Shown: positions 18,311 to 27,587, numbered from the stretch's first letter. The stretch: DNA of 64,000 nucleotides from Polaribacter sp. SA4-12 (GCF_002163675.1 NZ_CP019334.1:1910001-1974000); one strand, 5' to 3'. Notes: generated by a model not told the origin, from the sequence alone. Numbers and translations are program-made.

Positions 18311-18341
18311 AAAAGCCTCAAAACAATGTTATGAGGCTTTT
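18311..18341. terminator. terminator downstream of prfA
   Basis: AAAAGCCTCA (18311-18320) pairs with TGAGGCTTTT (18332-18341); A/T tracts on both sides make it usable in both directions. It lies just beyond the prfA stop and also backs up the terminator of the third small RNA cassette. Confidence 0.75.
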
Positions 18342-18362
18342 AATATTTAGAAATTAAGAAAA

Positions 18363-19439
18363 CTATATTCCGTCTGCTAATCCTTTTAATTTTTGAGTAT
18401 TTTCTGCTAACATTAATTCATCAATTATTTTCTGAATATCACCATTTAGAATATTAGGTAAATCGTATAATGATAAACCAATTCTATGATCTGTAACTCT
18501 TCCTTGTGCATAATTATAAGTTCTAATCTTAGCACTTCTATCACCTGAAGAAACCATAGAACCACGTTTTAAAGCGTCTTCTGCATTCTTCTTTGCTAAT
18601 TCCATATCATATAAACGAGAACGTAAAACTTTAAATGCTTTCTCTTTATTTTTATGCTGAGACTTTTGATCTTGACATTGTGCTACTAAACCAGAAGGAA
18701 TATGTGTTAAACGAACAGCTGAGTAAGTAGTATTTACAGATTGACCTCCAGGACCAGAAGAACAGAAAAAATCGATTCTTACATCTTTTGGATTAATCAC
18801 TACATCAAACTCTTCTGCTTCAGGAAAAACCATACAAGTTGCTGCAGAAGTATGCACACGACCTTGAGTTTCTGTTTGAGGAACTCTTTGTACACGATGC
18901 ACACCAGCTTCAAACTTTAAAATTCCATAAACATCATTACCAGTAACTTCAAATTGAATTTCTTTAAAACCACCATTTGTTCCTTCAGAATAATCTACAG
19001 TAGAAACTTTCCAACCTCTACCTTCACAATATTTTGTGTACATTCTAAATAAATCTCCAGCAAAAATACTTGCTTCATCTCCTCCAGCTCCAGCACGTAA
19101 TTCTACAACAGCATTCTTAGAATCTTCTGGATCTTTAGGTATTAATAGTACTTTTATTTCGTCTTCTAATTGAGGAATTCGAGTGTTAGCTTCATCAATT
19201 TCCATTTTTGCCATCTCGTTCATCTCTGCATCAGAACCATCAGCAAGAATTTCTTTTGCTTCAACGATATTGTTTGTTAAAGTTTGATATTCCTCCCCTT
19301 TTTTAACAACATCTCCTAAATCTTTATATTCTTTCATCAATTGCGCATAACGCTTCTGATCCATAATGATTTCTGGCTGAATAATTAAATCAGAAACCTC
19401 ATCATAACGTTGCTTTACAATTCTTAATTTATCTAACAT
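18363..19439 (-). CDS. prfA: peptide chain release factor 1
   Basis: Recognises UAA and UAG stop codons and triggers peptide release. 358 residues, normal length. The stop-codon reading motif of the PxT type is P187-Q188-T189 within [11 protein letters not shown], and the catalytic GGQ is 231-233 in [11 protein letters not shown]. The N-terminal helical domain is intact. It is read leftward, convergent with the small RNA cassettes, and ends at a bidirectional terminator. Confidence 0.97.
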   Translation of the reverse strand: MLDKLRIVKQRYDEVSDLIIQPEIIMDQKRYAQLMKEYKDLGDVVKKGEEYQTLTNNIVEAKEILADGSDAEMNEMAKMEIDEANTRIPQLEDEIKVLLIPKDPEDSKNAVVELRAGAGGDEASIFAGDLFRMYTKYCEGRGWKVSTVDYSEGTNGGFKEIQFEVTGNDVYGILKFEAGVHRVQRVPQTETQGRVHTSAATCMVFPEAEEFDVVINPKDVRIDFFCSSGPGGQSVNTTYSAVRLTHIPSGLVAQCQDQKSQHKNKEKAFKVLRSRLYDMELAKKNAEDALKRGSMVSSGDRSAKIRTYNYAQGRVTDHRIGLSLYDLPNILNGDIQKIIDELMLAENTQKLKGLADGI

Positions 19440-19457
19440 CTTCTGTCTTTTCTTGGA

Positions 19458-19489
19458 TTGCGAATTTACAATTTTTATAGGTATATTTG
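19458..19489 (+). promoter_or_regulatory. promoter of the DUF6265-like lipoprotein gene
   Basis: TTG (19458-19460), a 21 nt spacer, and TATATTTG (19482-19489). The gene's ATG lies 19 bases downstream. Confidence 0.65.
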
Positions 19490-19508
19490 AAGAAAGCTAA
19501 CTATTTTT

Positions 19509-19958
19509 ATGAAATTACTCCTTTATATCTGTTGTTTATTATTGATGGTTTCTTGTCAGAATGAAAAAAAGGAAATACAAAAGCCTTCTTTTTTAATTGG
19601 AAATTGGATTCGCGTAAATGATAAAGAAGGCGTAATTACTTATGAAATGTGGAATTCTAGCCTTAAAGGATTAGGTTATACCCTAAAAGAAAAAGACACT
19701 ACTTTTAAAGAAACACTAAGTATTGTTACTATAAAAGACACGTTATTTTTAAAAGTTGAAGCAGTAAATGAAAACCCAACACTTTTTAAATTTACCCAAC
19801 AAACGGACTCTTCTTTTGTTTGTGAGAATGAAAAAAATGAGTTTCCTAAAAAAATAAAATACTATTTAGAAAACGATCAATTAAAAGCGATTGTATCTTC
19901 TGATGATTTTAAAATTGATTTTATTTTTGAAAGATATAACTCAAAATTCTTACAATAG
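19509..19958 (+). CDS. small lipoprotein, DUF6265-like
   Basis: 149 residues with a lipoprotein signal (MKLLLYICCLLLMVSC, lipobox LMVSC) followed by a single beta-rich domain. The FLIGNWIRV opening and the YEMWNSS... GLGYTLKEKDTTFKETLSI pattern resemble DUF6265 proteins (GxW... YExW), which look like small beta-barrels; their function is not known. It is a single gene divergent from prfA, with its own promoter. The family call is by resemblance only. Confidence 0.7.
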   Translation: MKLLLYICCLLLMVSCQNEKKEIQKPSFLIGNWIRVNDKEGVITYEMWNSSLKGLGYTLKEKDTTFKETLSIVTIKDTLFLKVEAVNENPTLFKFTQQTDSSFVCENEKNEFPKKIKYYLENDQLKAIVSSDDFKIDFIFERYNSKFLQ

Positions 19959-20090
19959 TATCTTATTTATAATAATTGAACATCATTGCCTTCTGATAAA
20001 TTATAGAAAAAATTGCGCTATCAATAACTTTTCTATAAACAAATAGCACAGAAAACTTTTTCTTCCTTTTTAATAAAAAATAACACCAAA

Positions 20091-20134
20091 GTGACAAATG
20101 TCACATTTCACCACAAAAACCAATCGTACATTTG
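20091..20134 (+). promoter_or_regulatory. operator and -7 box of the ars-like operon
   Basis: GTGACA-AA-TGTCAC (20091-20104) is a perfect inverted repeat, a likely ArsR operator, upstream of TACATTTG (20127-20134). Transcription would begin about 20139-20141, only a few bases before the ATG at 20146, so the first gene is nearly leaderless. Confidence 0.6.
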
Positions 20135-20145
20135 CGATAGACATT

Positions 20146-20451
20146 ATGAAAAGAAATTTAGAACCCATAGAATACAAAGAAGATACTGAAACGCTGGCAA
20201 TGTTTGCCAAAGCCTTAGCACACCCAACTCGTATTGCAATTTTAAAACATTTAGAAAATCAATCTTGTTGTTTTACTGGTGATTTGGTTGAAGTTTTTCC
20301 GTTGGCACAATCTACAATTTCTCAACATCTTAAAGAGTTAAAAAATGCTGGTCTTATTCAAGGAGAATTAAAACCACCCAAAATAAAGTATTGTATCAAT
20401 CAAGAAAACTGGAAAATTGCAAAAAAATTATTTCAACAATTTTTCGATTGA
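20146..20451 (+). CDS. ArsR-family transcriptional regulator
   Basis: Metal(loid)-sensing winged-helix repressor of 101 residues. It contains ALAHPTRIAILKHLENQSCCFTGDLVE (helix-turn-helix with adjacent Cys residues, a possible As(III) site) and the recognition helix LAQSTISQHLKELKNAGLI. An earlier in-frame ATG at 20098 exists, but the operator and -7 box lie between the two, so the start at 20146 is preferred. It heads the cluster and is expected to repress it through the upstream dyad. Confidence 0.9.
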   Translation: MKRNLEPIEYKEDTETLAMFAKALAHPTRIAILKHLENQSCCFTGDLVEVFPLAQSTISQHLKELKNAGLIQGELKPPKIKYCINQENWKIAKKLFQQFFD

Positions 20452-20502
20452 TATTTTTTTAATAATTACGTCGCCTATTGGCGATAAACAAATTTAAATA
20501 GT

Positions 20503-20739
20503 ATGAGTAAAGTAATTAAAGTTTTAGGTACAGGTTGTCCAAAATGTCAATCAATGACTAATGTTGTTAAAGATGTAGTTTCAGAAAATAACATTGATGC
20601 AACTATAGAAAAGGTAGAAGATATCATGGAAATTATGGAATTTAATGTAATGAGCACACCTGCTTTGGTAATTGATGATGTAATTGTAATAAAAGGAAGA
20701 ATTCCCTCTAAAGAAGAAGTTTTGGCACTTTTAAACTAA
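20503..20739 (+). CDS. thioredoxin-like small protein (ArsE-like position)
   Basis: 78 residues, a minimal thioredoxin fold: VLGTGCPKCQSM carries the CPKC redox pair (C13, C16) and FNVMSTPALVIDD the cis-Pro loop. Cytoplasmic, no signal. In arsEFG-type operons a protein of this kind (ArsE) works with ArsF in reducing nitrophenyl arsenicals; the assignment rests on gene order and similarity. It lies 51 bp after arsR and 12 bp before the OsmC gene. Confidence 0.75.
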   Translation: MSKVIKVLGTGCPKCQSMTNVVKDVVSENNIDATIEKVEDIMEIMEFNVMSTPALVIDDVIVIKGRIPSKEEVLALLN

Positions 20740-20751
20740 AAAATTTGTGTT

Positions 20752-21159
20752 ATGAATTATCATATCAAAGCGTCTTCAATCTCAAATGAAGATGCTGTTA
20801 TTCATATAAAGGAATCAAATATAGATTTTGGCACTACTTTAAAAACTGCTGAAACCTTGCCAAATCCTGCTGAGTTATTCCTGGGTTCATTTGCTGCTTG
20901 TATGTTGAAAAATGTTGAACGTTTTTCTGATATGATGAAATTCACGTATTCAAAAGCCACACTTAACGTAAATGCTACACGTCTTGAAAATCCACCAAGA
21001 ATGGATGATATCATTTATAATTTGACAATTTATAGCAACGATAAAAAGTTGAACACAGAATTGCTAAAAAAGAATATTGAAAAATTTGGTACTATCTACA
21101 ATACTGTAAAATTATCTTGTACCATTTCTGGAGCTATTAAAACAATTAAAAATGTTTGA
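20752..21159 (+). CDS. OsmC/Ohr-family protein
   Basis: 135 residues of the OsmC fold, which reduces organic peroxides through two cysteines. Here they sit in FAACMLKNVERF (about 50) and VKLSCTISG (about 124), both placed as expected. It overlaps the permease gene by 8 bases (21152-21159), so translation is coupled. In this cluster it probably handles thiol or peroxide stress linked to arsenical exposure (inference). Confidence 0.85.
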   Translation: MNYHIKASSISNEDAVIHIKESNIDFGTTLKTAETLPNPAELFLGSFAACMLKNVERFSDMMKFTYSKATLNVNATRLENPPRMDDIIYNLTIYSNDKKLNTELLKKNIEKFGTIYNTVKLSCTISGAIKTIKNV

Positions 21160-22129
21160 CTGGATACAAAATATAGCAGATTGGTTTGTCTATGATGTTT
21201 TAAATTTAAGCAAAGGACAGCATTTAGCAGAAGCACTCAACTTCTTTATTTACGACACCACAAAAATTTTAATACTACTTTTTGTGATTATCTTTTTAAT
21301 GGGAATTGTAAATAGTTACTTCCCTATTGATAAGGTTAAAAATTATCTTTCGAGAAATAAATTATATGGTTTAGAATACCTTATCGCAAGTCTATTTGGT
21401 GTTGTTACTCCTTTCTGTTCTTGTTCTTCAGTGCCATTATTTATTGGTTTTGTAAGAGGAGGAATTCCATTGGGCGTTACTTTTGCTTTTTTAATTACGT
21501 CTCCCTTGGTTAATGAAGTTGCTATTGGACTTTTTATAGGCTTATTCGGAGTTAAAACCACCATTATTTATGTGGTTAGTGGTATTTTATTAGGAACCAT
21601 TTCTGGCGTAATTCTTCAAAAACTAAAATTAGAAACTTATTTAACACCTTGGGTAAAAGAGATTCTTGCCAATGCACAAAGAGAACAAGATGCATTTATA
21701 GCTGATAAAAAATCATTAAAAGAACGTCTTCCAATAATTTGGACTGAAGTAAAGAATATTTTAAAAGGTATTATTCCTTATGTAATTGCTGGTATTGCAA
21801 TTGGAGGATTAATGCATGGTTATATTCCTGAAGGATTTTTTGAACAATACATGGCAAAAGACAATTTATTTGCGGTACCAATTGCAACTATTTTAGCGGT
21901 ACCAATGTATTCTAATGCATCAGGTATATTGCCTGTTGCTCAGGTTTTAGTCGCAAAAGGAATTCCATTAGGAACCGCAATTGCATTTATGATGGGAGTT
22001 GTTGGCTTATCATTACCAGAAGCAATGCTTTTAAAGAAAGTAATGAGCTTAAAATTGATTGGAATCTTTTTTGGAGTTGTAACACTTTGCATTATCATTT
22101 CAGGATATTTATTCAACATTATATTATAA
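21152..22129 (+). CDS. DUF318/ArsP-type permease
   Basis: 325 residues with about eight membrane segments. The motif VTPFCSCSSVPLFIGFVRGG (about 87-106) is the cysteine-containing signature of the DUF318/YraQ permease family, which includes ArsP, an exporter of trivalent organoarsenicals. ITSPLVNEVA follows, and AVPMYSNASG is the matching half-repeat in the C-terminal half. Its place in an ArsR-led operon beside arsF/arsG-like genes supports arsenical export. Substrate not proven. Confidence 0.85.
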   Translation: MFDWIQNIADWFVYDVLNLSKGQHLAEALNFFIYDTTKILILLFVIIFLMGIVNSYFPIDKVKNYLSRNKLYGLEYLIASLFGVVTPFCSCSSVPLFIGFVRGGIPLGVTFAFLITSPLVNEVAIGLFIGLFGVKTTIIYVVSGILLGTISGVILQKLKLETYLTPWVKEILANAQREQDAFIADKKSLKERLPIIWTEVKNILKGIIPYVIAGIAIGGLMHGYIPEGFFEQYMAKDNLFAVPIATILAVPMYSNASGILPVAQVLVAKGIPLGTAIAFMMGVVGLSLPEAMLLKKVMSLKLIGIFFGVVTLCIIISGYLFNIIL

Positions 22130-22160
22130 CATAGAAAATTCATAAAATAAAAATAAAGTC

Positions 22161-22604
22161 ATGCGTAAAACAATCAAATTTTTATCAGTATTCGCTATTA
22201 CGATATTGCTTACAGCTTGTAATGGACAACCTAAAAAAGATAACAATGCTTCTTTAGATGCATCTATTTCTAAAATTGAAGTTTTAGATTTTCATTCTAC
22301 ACATAGATGTATGACGTGTAATGCAATTGAAAAAAACACAAAATATACTTTAGATACTTATTTTTCAGAAGAATTAAAAGCGGATAAAATTACATTTCAA
22401 GTTATAAATGTAGATGAAAAGGAAAACGAAAAGATTGCTGAAAAATTTGAAGCTTCAGGAACATCACTTATCTTAAATGTGATCCAAAAAGGAAAGGAAA
22501 CTCAGATAAACTTAACTGATTTTGCTTTTATGAACGGAAACGATCAAGAAGTATTTTCTAAAGAACTAAAAGAAAAAATTGACACGGAATTAAAGGCGCT
22601 CTAA
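22161..22604 (+). CDS. ArsF-family lipoprotein (nitrophenyl compound nitroreductase subunit-like)
   Basis: 147 residues. A lipoprotein signal (MRKTIKFLSVFAITILLTAC) is followed by a thioredoxin-like domain with VLDFHSTHRCMTCNAIEKNT, placing a CMTC redox pair near residues 51-54. The family matches ArsF of the Shewanella arsEFG operon, described as part of the reduction of nitro-aromatic arsenicals. The stop is directly abutted by the arsG-like ATG (TAAATG), so the two are coupled. Confidence 0.8.
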   Translation: MRKTIKFLSVFAITILLTACNGQPKKDNNASLDASISKIEVLDFHSTHRCMTCNAIEKNTKYTLDTYFSEELKADKITFQVINVDEKENEKIAEKFEASGTSLILNVIQKGKETQINLTDFAFMNGNDQEVFSKELKEKIDTELKAL

Positions 22605-23315
22605 ATGGATTTTTTACAATCTCTTTTAGAGAATTATAATTTTCCAATACTATCCGCATTTATACTCGGACTAATGACAGCTGTTAGTCCTTGTCCTTTA
22701 GCAACCAACATTACTGCAACTGCTTTTATTTCTAAAAATATTTCTAGCAAAAAGAAAGTTTTTTTAAGTGGATTGCTATATTCTTTAGGTAGAGGATTTA
22801 GTTATACTGTAATTGGTTTGATTTTATATTTTGGTGCAAGTAAGTTTCATATTGCACGATTTTTTAATCAAAATGGAGAAAAATTCTTAGGTCCTTTATT
22901 AATTATAATCGGTTTGATAATGCTAAATATTATCAAACTTAACTTTCTAGGAGAATCTAGTTTTCAAGAAAAACTATCAGAAAAATTTAAAGACAAAGGC
23001 TTGTTAGGTTCTTTCTTAATAGGTGTTGTTTTTGCTTTGGCATTTTGCCCTTATAGTGGCGCTTTGTTTTTCGGAATCTTAATTCCGATGACAATTGCAT
23101 CAGCAGACGGACTTTATTTACCAATCATATTCGCAATAGGAACAGGATTACCAGTAATTCTATTCACTTATTTATTAGCTTTTACAGCGGGGAAAATTGG
23201 TGTGTTTTATAATAGCATTACAAAAATTGAAAAGGTAATGCGAATCGTAGCAGGTGTTGTTTTTATATTGACAGGTTTGTACTATGTATCAATTTTTATG
23301 GGAATTCTAAATTAA
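22605..23315 (+). CDS. ArsG-family efflux permease (DsbD/CcdA-like membrane protein)
   Basis: 236 residues, about six membrane helices. The first helix pair carries LMTAVSPCPLATNI and the fourth FALAFCPYSGALFFG, the paired SPCP / FCPY cysteines typical of CcdA/DsbD-type membrane proteins and of ArsG-type permeases. It follows the ArsF-like gene with no gap, which points to ArsG, an exporter of aromatic arsenicals. A CcdA-like electron carrier to the ArsF-like thioredoxin is a reasonable alternative. Confidence 0.78.
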   Translation: MDFLQSLLENYNFPILSAFILGLMTAVSPCPLATNITATAFISKNISSKKKVFLSGLLYSLGRGFSYTVIGLILYFGASKFHIARFFNQNGEKFLGPLLIIIGLIMLNIIKLNFLGESSFQEKLSEKFKDKGLLGSFLIGVVFALAFCPYSGALFFGILIPMTIASADGLYLPIIFAIGTGLPVILFTYLLAFTAGKIGVFYNSITKIEKVMRIVAGVVFILTGLYYVSIFMGILN

Positions 23316-23338
23316 CGAAGGCTAAAATTATTCAGCAA

Positions 23339-23656
23339 TTATTCTTCTAAACTTTCTTCAAAAAGCATCCCTCCTTTATACATTCCTTTTAAAACAGGAC
23401 GAATATTTCTACCTAACTCCGTTAAACTATATTCAACTCTAGGTGGCACTTCAGCAAATACTTCTCTATCAATTAAACCATCTTCTTTTAACTCTTTCAA
23501 TTGCTTGGTCATCATGCGTTCACTAATATCTGGCATTAATCTTACAAGCTCACTATATCTTTTATCTCCTTGATATAAATGTAAAATAATGGTACCTTTT
23601 CTCTTACCTTTTATAGTATTTATGAAAGTATCAATAGGGCAATAACTTTTTTTCAT
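23339..23656 (-). CDS. HxlR-family transcriptional regulator
   Basis: 105 residues, winged helix. It begins with MKKSYCPIDTFINTIKGKRK (a conserved cysteine at 6, often the redox or electrophile sensor), then RYSELVRLMPDISERMMTKQ as recognition helix and LTELGRNIRPVL. It is divergent from a YhdH-type reductase with 139 bp between starts, so it probably controls that gene in response to thiol-reactive compounds. It converges with the ars-like cluster. Confidence 0.9.
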   Translation of the reverse strand: MKKSYCPIDTFINTIKGKRKGTIILHLYQGDKRYSELVRLMPDISERMMTKQLKELKEDGLIDREVFAEVPPRVEYSLTELGRNIRPVLKGMYKGGMLFEESLEE

Positions 23657-23730
23657 TTTTTTTCTGATTAAACACTAAGTAGACATACAAAATAGCACAA
23701 AATGTTCGTAAGGGCACCAATTGTAAGGTC

Positions 23731-23761
23731 TTGTATATCAAGTTATATTAACCTAATTTTG
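23731..23761 (+). promoter_or_regulatory. promoter of the YhdH-type reductase gene
   Basis: TTG (23731-23733), a 20 nt spacer, and TAATTTTG (23754-23761). The ATG is 35 bases downstream. The HxlR regulator gene diverges from the same region. Confidence 0.65.
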
Positions 23762-23795
23762 ATGTAAAAATAAGGAAAACATATAAAATATCAGC

Positions 23796-24794
23796 ATGAA
23801 TTTTAAAACAACATATAAAGCATTTAGAGTAGAAGAAAAAGATGATAACTTTACTTCCTCAATTAAAGACATGCCTTTTACTTCTTTAGAAAAAGGAGAA
23901 CTACGTATTAAGATAAAATTCAGTTCTTTAAACTACAAAGATGCATTATCTGCTAGCGGAAATAAAGGCGTAACAAGAAACTATCCTCATACACCAGGTA
24001 TTGATGTTGTTGGAACCATTGTTGCATCTGAGTCTAGTAAATTTAAAGTAGATGAGAACGTTATTGTAACGAGTTACGATTTAGGAATGAATACAGATGG
24101 AGGATTTGCTCAGTTTGTTAAAGTACCTGAAGAATGGGTTGTAAAATTACCAGAAAATCTTTCTATGAAAGAAGCCATGACAATTGGTACTGCAGGATTA
24201 ACTGCAGGTATTTCTGTTTTAAAATTAATAGCATCTGTAAAACCAGAAGATGGAGCAATTGTTGTTTCTGGCGCTACTGGAGGTGTAGGATCTGTAAGTA
24301 TTTCTATTTTAAATAAATTAGGATATAAAACAGTTGCTATTACTGGTAAAGAAACTGAAACTGATTTTTTAAAGAAACTTGGCGCTGATGAAATTATTCT
24401 ACGTAAAGATTTTGAAGAAGTAAATAAAAGACCGCTTTTAAAACCCGCTTTTGCAGGAGCAATTGATACTGTTGGAGGTGTAATTCTTGATAATATTATA
24501 AAATCTGTAAATCAGATGGGAGTTGTTACTTGCTGTGGTAATGTTGCTTCTCCTAAATTAGATTTAACTGTTTTTCCATTTATTTTAAGAGGAATTTCTT
24601 TAATTGGTATTGATTCTCAAAACTTACCAATGAAAACGAGAGAACTTGTTTGGAATAAATTATCTGACGAATGGAAAACGGATAGTTTAACTGAAACGGC
24701 TACTGAAATAACTTTAAACGAATTAGACGAAAAAATAAAGCTGATGCTTAAAGGACAATTAAAAGGAAGAACCGTTGTTAGAATTGATTCATAA
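23796..24794 (+). CDS. YhdH/YhfP-family NADPH quinone oxidoreductase (acrylyl-CoA reductase type)
   Basis: 332 residues of the zinc-independent medium-chain dehydrogenase/reductase superfamily. The N-terminal GroES-like domain has SLNYKDALSASG and PHTPGIDVVGTI; the Rossmann domain has AIVVSGATGGVGSVSISIL (about 152-170), which binds NADPH. The family includes E. coli YhdH (AcuI), which reduces acryloyl-CoA and related alkenes. With the divergent HxlR gene it resembles an electrophile-detoxification pair. Exact substrate unknown. Confidence 0.9.
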   Translation: MNFKTTYKAFRVEEKDDNFTSSIKDMPFTSLEKGELRIKIKFSSLNYKDALSASGNKGVTRNYPHTPGIDVVGTIVASESSKFKVDENVIVTSYDLGMNTDGGFAQFVKVPEEWVVKLPENLSMKEAMTIGTAGLTAGISVLKLIASVKPEDGAIVVSGATGGVGSVSISILNKLGYKTVAITGKETETDFLKKLGADEIILRKDFEEVNKRPLLKPAFAGAIDTVGGVILDNIIKSVNQMGVVTCCGNVASPKLDLTVFPFILRGISLIGIDSQNLPMKTRELVWNKLSDEWKTDSLTETATEITLNELDEKIKLMLKGQLKGRTVVRIDS

Positions 24795-24850
24795 AATGAA
24801 TTCTTAAATAAGTCCCCCAATTTTATAATAAGAACTCAAATTTTAACTAA

Positions 24851-24890
24851 AAAAAACTCCAAATACAGTGTATCGTATTTGGAGTTTTTT
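24851..24890. terminator. bidirectional terminator between yhdH-like gene and nrdJ
   Basis: AAAAAACTCCAAATAC (24851-24866) pairs perfectly with GTATTTGGAGTTTTTT (24875-24890), with an 8-base loop and T tracts on both strands. It serves both convergent genes. Confidence 0.9.
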
Positions 24891-24908
24891 AATATTCTCA
24901 ATTATCGT

Positions 24909-27461
24909 TTATCCGCATTTAGAAGAACCACAATCTTTACAAGTTAAACACCCTTCTTGATAAATTAAATTCACAGAATCGCAGTTATCACAAGTATGCC
25001 CTTTTGCTGTTGTACCATCTTCTACATAACGTTTTAATGCACGAGCAACACCATTTTTCCAAGAATTGATAAACGCACTATCTAATTGTAAACTACCAAT
25101 TAGTTCTATTGTTTTATCAATAGGCATTCCATGACGCATTGTACCAGAAATTAGTTTTGCGTAATTCCAAAATTCTGGATTAAATTTATGAGACAAACCT
25201 TCAATCGTCGTTTTGTAACCTCTTTTATTTTCATATTGAAAATCGTAACGAGACGATCCATCTTCATTTCTACTTTTAATAATAACACCACTTTCTGCCC
25301 AACGAGGAATTAAAATCCCATCTTCATCATCTGCTAAACCTGTAAAAATCTCATAAGGTTTACCATCTACCAAACCAATAAAAGCAATCCATTTTTCTTT
25401 ATTATTCTGAAAACGAACAACATCTGCCTCTAAAACTAGTGGTCTTTTATTAGGAAAAACCTTTGGTTCTTTTTTAGTTTCGTCTTTCTTTTCATCCGCA
25501 GAAATTAATACTCCAGAACGAGAACCATCTCTATAAACAGTTACTCCTTTACAACCAACTTCCCAAGCTTTTAAATACAATTCGCCAACTAAAGCTTCTG
25601 TTGCATCATTAGGTAAATTAACCGTTACACTAATTGAATGATCTACCCATTTCTGAATAGCTCCTTGCATTCTTACTTTACTATCCCAATCAATATCATT
25701 AGAAGTAGCTTTATAATAAGGCGATTGTTTTACCAATTCATTAATTTCTTCTTGCGAAAAGTTTTTGCTAGAATCAATATTATTTACATCCATCCATTGT
25801 TTAAAACGGTGATGAAAAACAACATATTCTTCCCAAGAATCTCCTAATTCATCAACAAAATCTACTCTTGTTCCTTTATCATTAGGATTCACTTTTTTTC
25901 TACGCTTGTAAACTGGCATAAATACTGGCTCAATACCAGATGAAGTTTGCGTCATTAAACTTGTAGTTCCTGTAGGCGCAATTGTTAACAAAGCAATATT
26001 TCTACGCCCATGCTCTAACATTTCATAATACAGTTCAGGATCTGCTTTTTTTATTCTTAAAATAAACGGGTTATTCTTTTCTCTATCTGCATCAAAAATT
26101 GCAAACGCACCTCTTTCTTTTGCTAAGTTTACAGACGCTCTATACGTTTCTATACCTAATACTTTATGCACTTCTGTAGAAAAAGTATTTCCTTCTTCAC
26201 TTCCGTAACGAATTCCTAAAGCAGCTAACATATCTCCTTCTGCAGTAATACCAATACCAGTTCTTCTTCCTTCGTTAGCTTTATGTTTAATATTAGCCCA
26301 AAGATTTCTTTCCGTTGCTTTTACATCATCTTCTTCTGGGTCAGAATCTATCTTTGCAATAATTCCATCAATTTTTTCTAACTCTAAGTCAATAATGTCA
26401 TCCATCATTCTTTGAGCAATCGCAATATGTTTTTTGAATAACTCGAAATTGAATTCAGCTTTATCTGTAAACGGGTTTTCTACATAAGAAAACAAGTTCA
26501 TTGCTAATAAACGACAAGAATCATAAGGACATAAAGGAATCTCACCACAAGGGTTTGTCGAAACCGTTTTATACCCTAAATCGGCATAACAATCTGGCAC
26601 AGATTCATTAATAATTGTATCCCAGAATAAAATTCCTGGTTCTGCAGATTTCCATGCATTATGTACAATTTTACTCCAAATTTTATTCGCTTCTATTTCT
26701 TTCGTATAAACAGGGTTTTTACTGTTTATAGGATATTTTTGTGTGTACTTATCATCTGCCTTCACAGCTTTCATAAAGGCATCATCAATTCTTACAGAAA
26801 CATTTGCACCTGTAACTTTACCTTGCTCTAATTTTGCATCGATAAAATCTTCTGCATCTGGATGATTGATAGAAACAGACAACATTAAAGCGCCTCTTCT
26901 ACCATCTTGTGCAACTTCTCTTGTTGAGTTAGAATAACGCTCCATAAAAGGAACAATACCTGTAGATGTTAATGCTGAATTTTTTACTGGAGATCCTTTT
27001 GGACGAATGTGTGATAAATCGTGACCAACACCACCTCTACGTTTCATTAACTGAACTTGCTCTTGGTCAATTTTCATGATTCCTCCATAAGAATCAGATT
27101 CACCATTGTTACCAATTACAAAACAATTAGATAAAGATGCAATTTGAAAAGGATTACCAATACCTGCCATCGGGCTTCCTTGAGGAACGATGTATTTAAA
27201 ATTTTTAATCGCGTCAAAAATTTCTTCTTCTGTTAATGGGTTCGCATATTTCTGCTCAACTCTTGCAATTTCTGATGCAATTCTTGTATGCATTTCATCA
27301 GGAGTGCTTTCATAAATATTGTCTAAAGAATCTTTTAGAGCATATTTATTTAACCACACACTTGCAGCTAATTCATCGCCCTTAAAGTAGTTAAGTGCAG
27401 CAGCTAAAGCTTCGTCTCTTGAGTAGGTTTTTCGAGGTGTCATTACAGTTTCAGTTTTCAT
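24909..27461 (-). CDS. nrdJ: adenosylcobalamin-dependent ribonucleoside-diphosphate reductase (class II)
   Basis: Makes deoxyribonucleotides using a B12 radical and needs no oxygen. 850 residues. Signatures: SLSNCFVIG and TNPCGEIPLCPYDSC (active-site cysteines), RGGVGHDLSHIRPKGSPV, and IAPTGTTSLM. The C-terminal zinc-finger-like tail CDNCDSVNLIYQEGCLTCKDCGSSKCG (broken up here as CDNCDS and CLTCKDCGSSKCG) supplies redox and metal cysteines. No cobalamin riboswitch is seen upstream; a -7 box TATATTTG lies at 27498-27505 on the minus strand. It is next to the accessory island at 27.5 kb. Confidence 0.95.
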   Translation of the reverse strand: MKTETVMTPRKTYSRDEALAAALNYFKGDELAASVWLNKYALKDSLDNIYESTPDEMHTRIASEIARVEQKYANPLTEEEIFDAIKNFKYIVPQGSPMAGIGNPFQIASLSNCFVIGNNGESDSYGGIMKIDQEQVQLMKRRGGVGHDLSHIRPKGSPVKNSALTSTGIVPFMERYSNSTREVAQDGRRGALMLSVSINHPDAEDFIDAKLEQGKVTGANVSVRIDDAFMKAVKADDKYTQKYPINSKNPVYTKEIEANKIWSKIVHNAWKSAEPGILFWDTIINESVPDCYADLGYKTVSTNPCGEIPLCPYDSCRLLAMNLFSYVENPFTDKAEFNFELFKKHIAIAQRMMDDIIDLELEKIDGIIAKIDSDPEEDDVKATERNLWANIKHKANEGRRTGIGITAEGDMLAALGIRYGSEEGNTFSTEVHKVLGIETYRASVNLAKERGAFAIFDADREKNNPFILRIKKADPELYYEMLEHGRRNIALLTIAPTGTTSLMTQTSSGIEPVFMPVYKRRKKVNPNDKGTRVDFVDELGDSWEEYVVFHHRFKQWMDVNNIDSSKNFSQEEINELVKQSPYYKATSNDIDWDSKVRMQGAIQKWVDHSISVTVNLPNDATEALVGELYLKAWEVGCKGVTVYRDGSRSGVLISADEKKDETKKEPKVFPNKRPLVLEADVVRFQNNKEKWIAFIGLVDGKPYEIFTGLADDEDGILIPRWAESGVIIKSRNEDGSSRYDFQYENKRGYKTTIEGLSHKFNPEFWNYAKLISGTMRHGMPIDKTIELIGSLQLDSAFINSWKNGVARALKRYVEDGTTAKGHTCDNCDSVNLIYQEGCLTCKDCGSSKCG

Positions 27462-27497
27462 AGTAAATTAGAAGATTTTTGAAAAATAAATATCACG

Positions 27498-27505
27498 CAA
27501 ATATA
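27498..27505 (-). promoter_or_regulatory. -7 box of nrdJ
   Basis: TATATTTG on the minus strand, 37 bases before the nrdJ ATG. The nearest upstream TTG is at about 15 nt, shorter than the usual 19-21, so only the -7 box is claimed. Confidence 0.5.
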
Positions 27506-27587
27506 CAACCTAAAAGATGACAAAAGTCATAAAGTTTCAAGAAAAAAGCGTTAAGAGACTGGTAATTAATAATATAAAAAGTTATGA

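Noticed and set aside
20098..20145. Upstream ATG as start of the ArsR regulator
   Set aside because: It lies within the operator and before the -7 box; the 16 extra residues have no family match.
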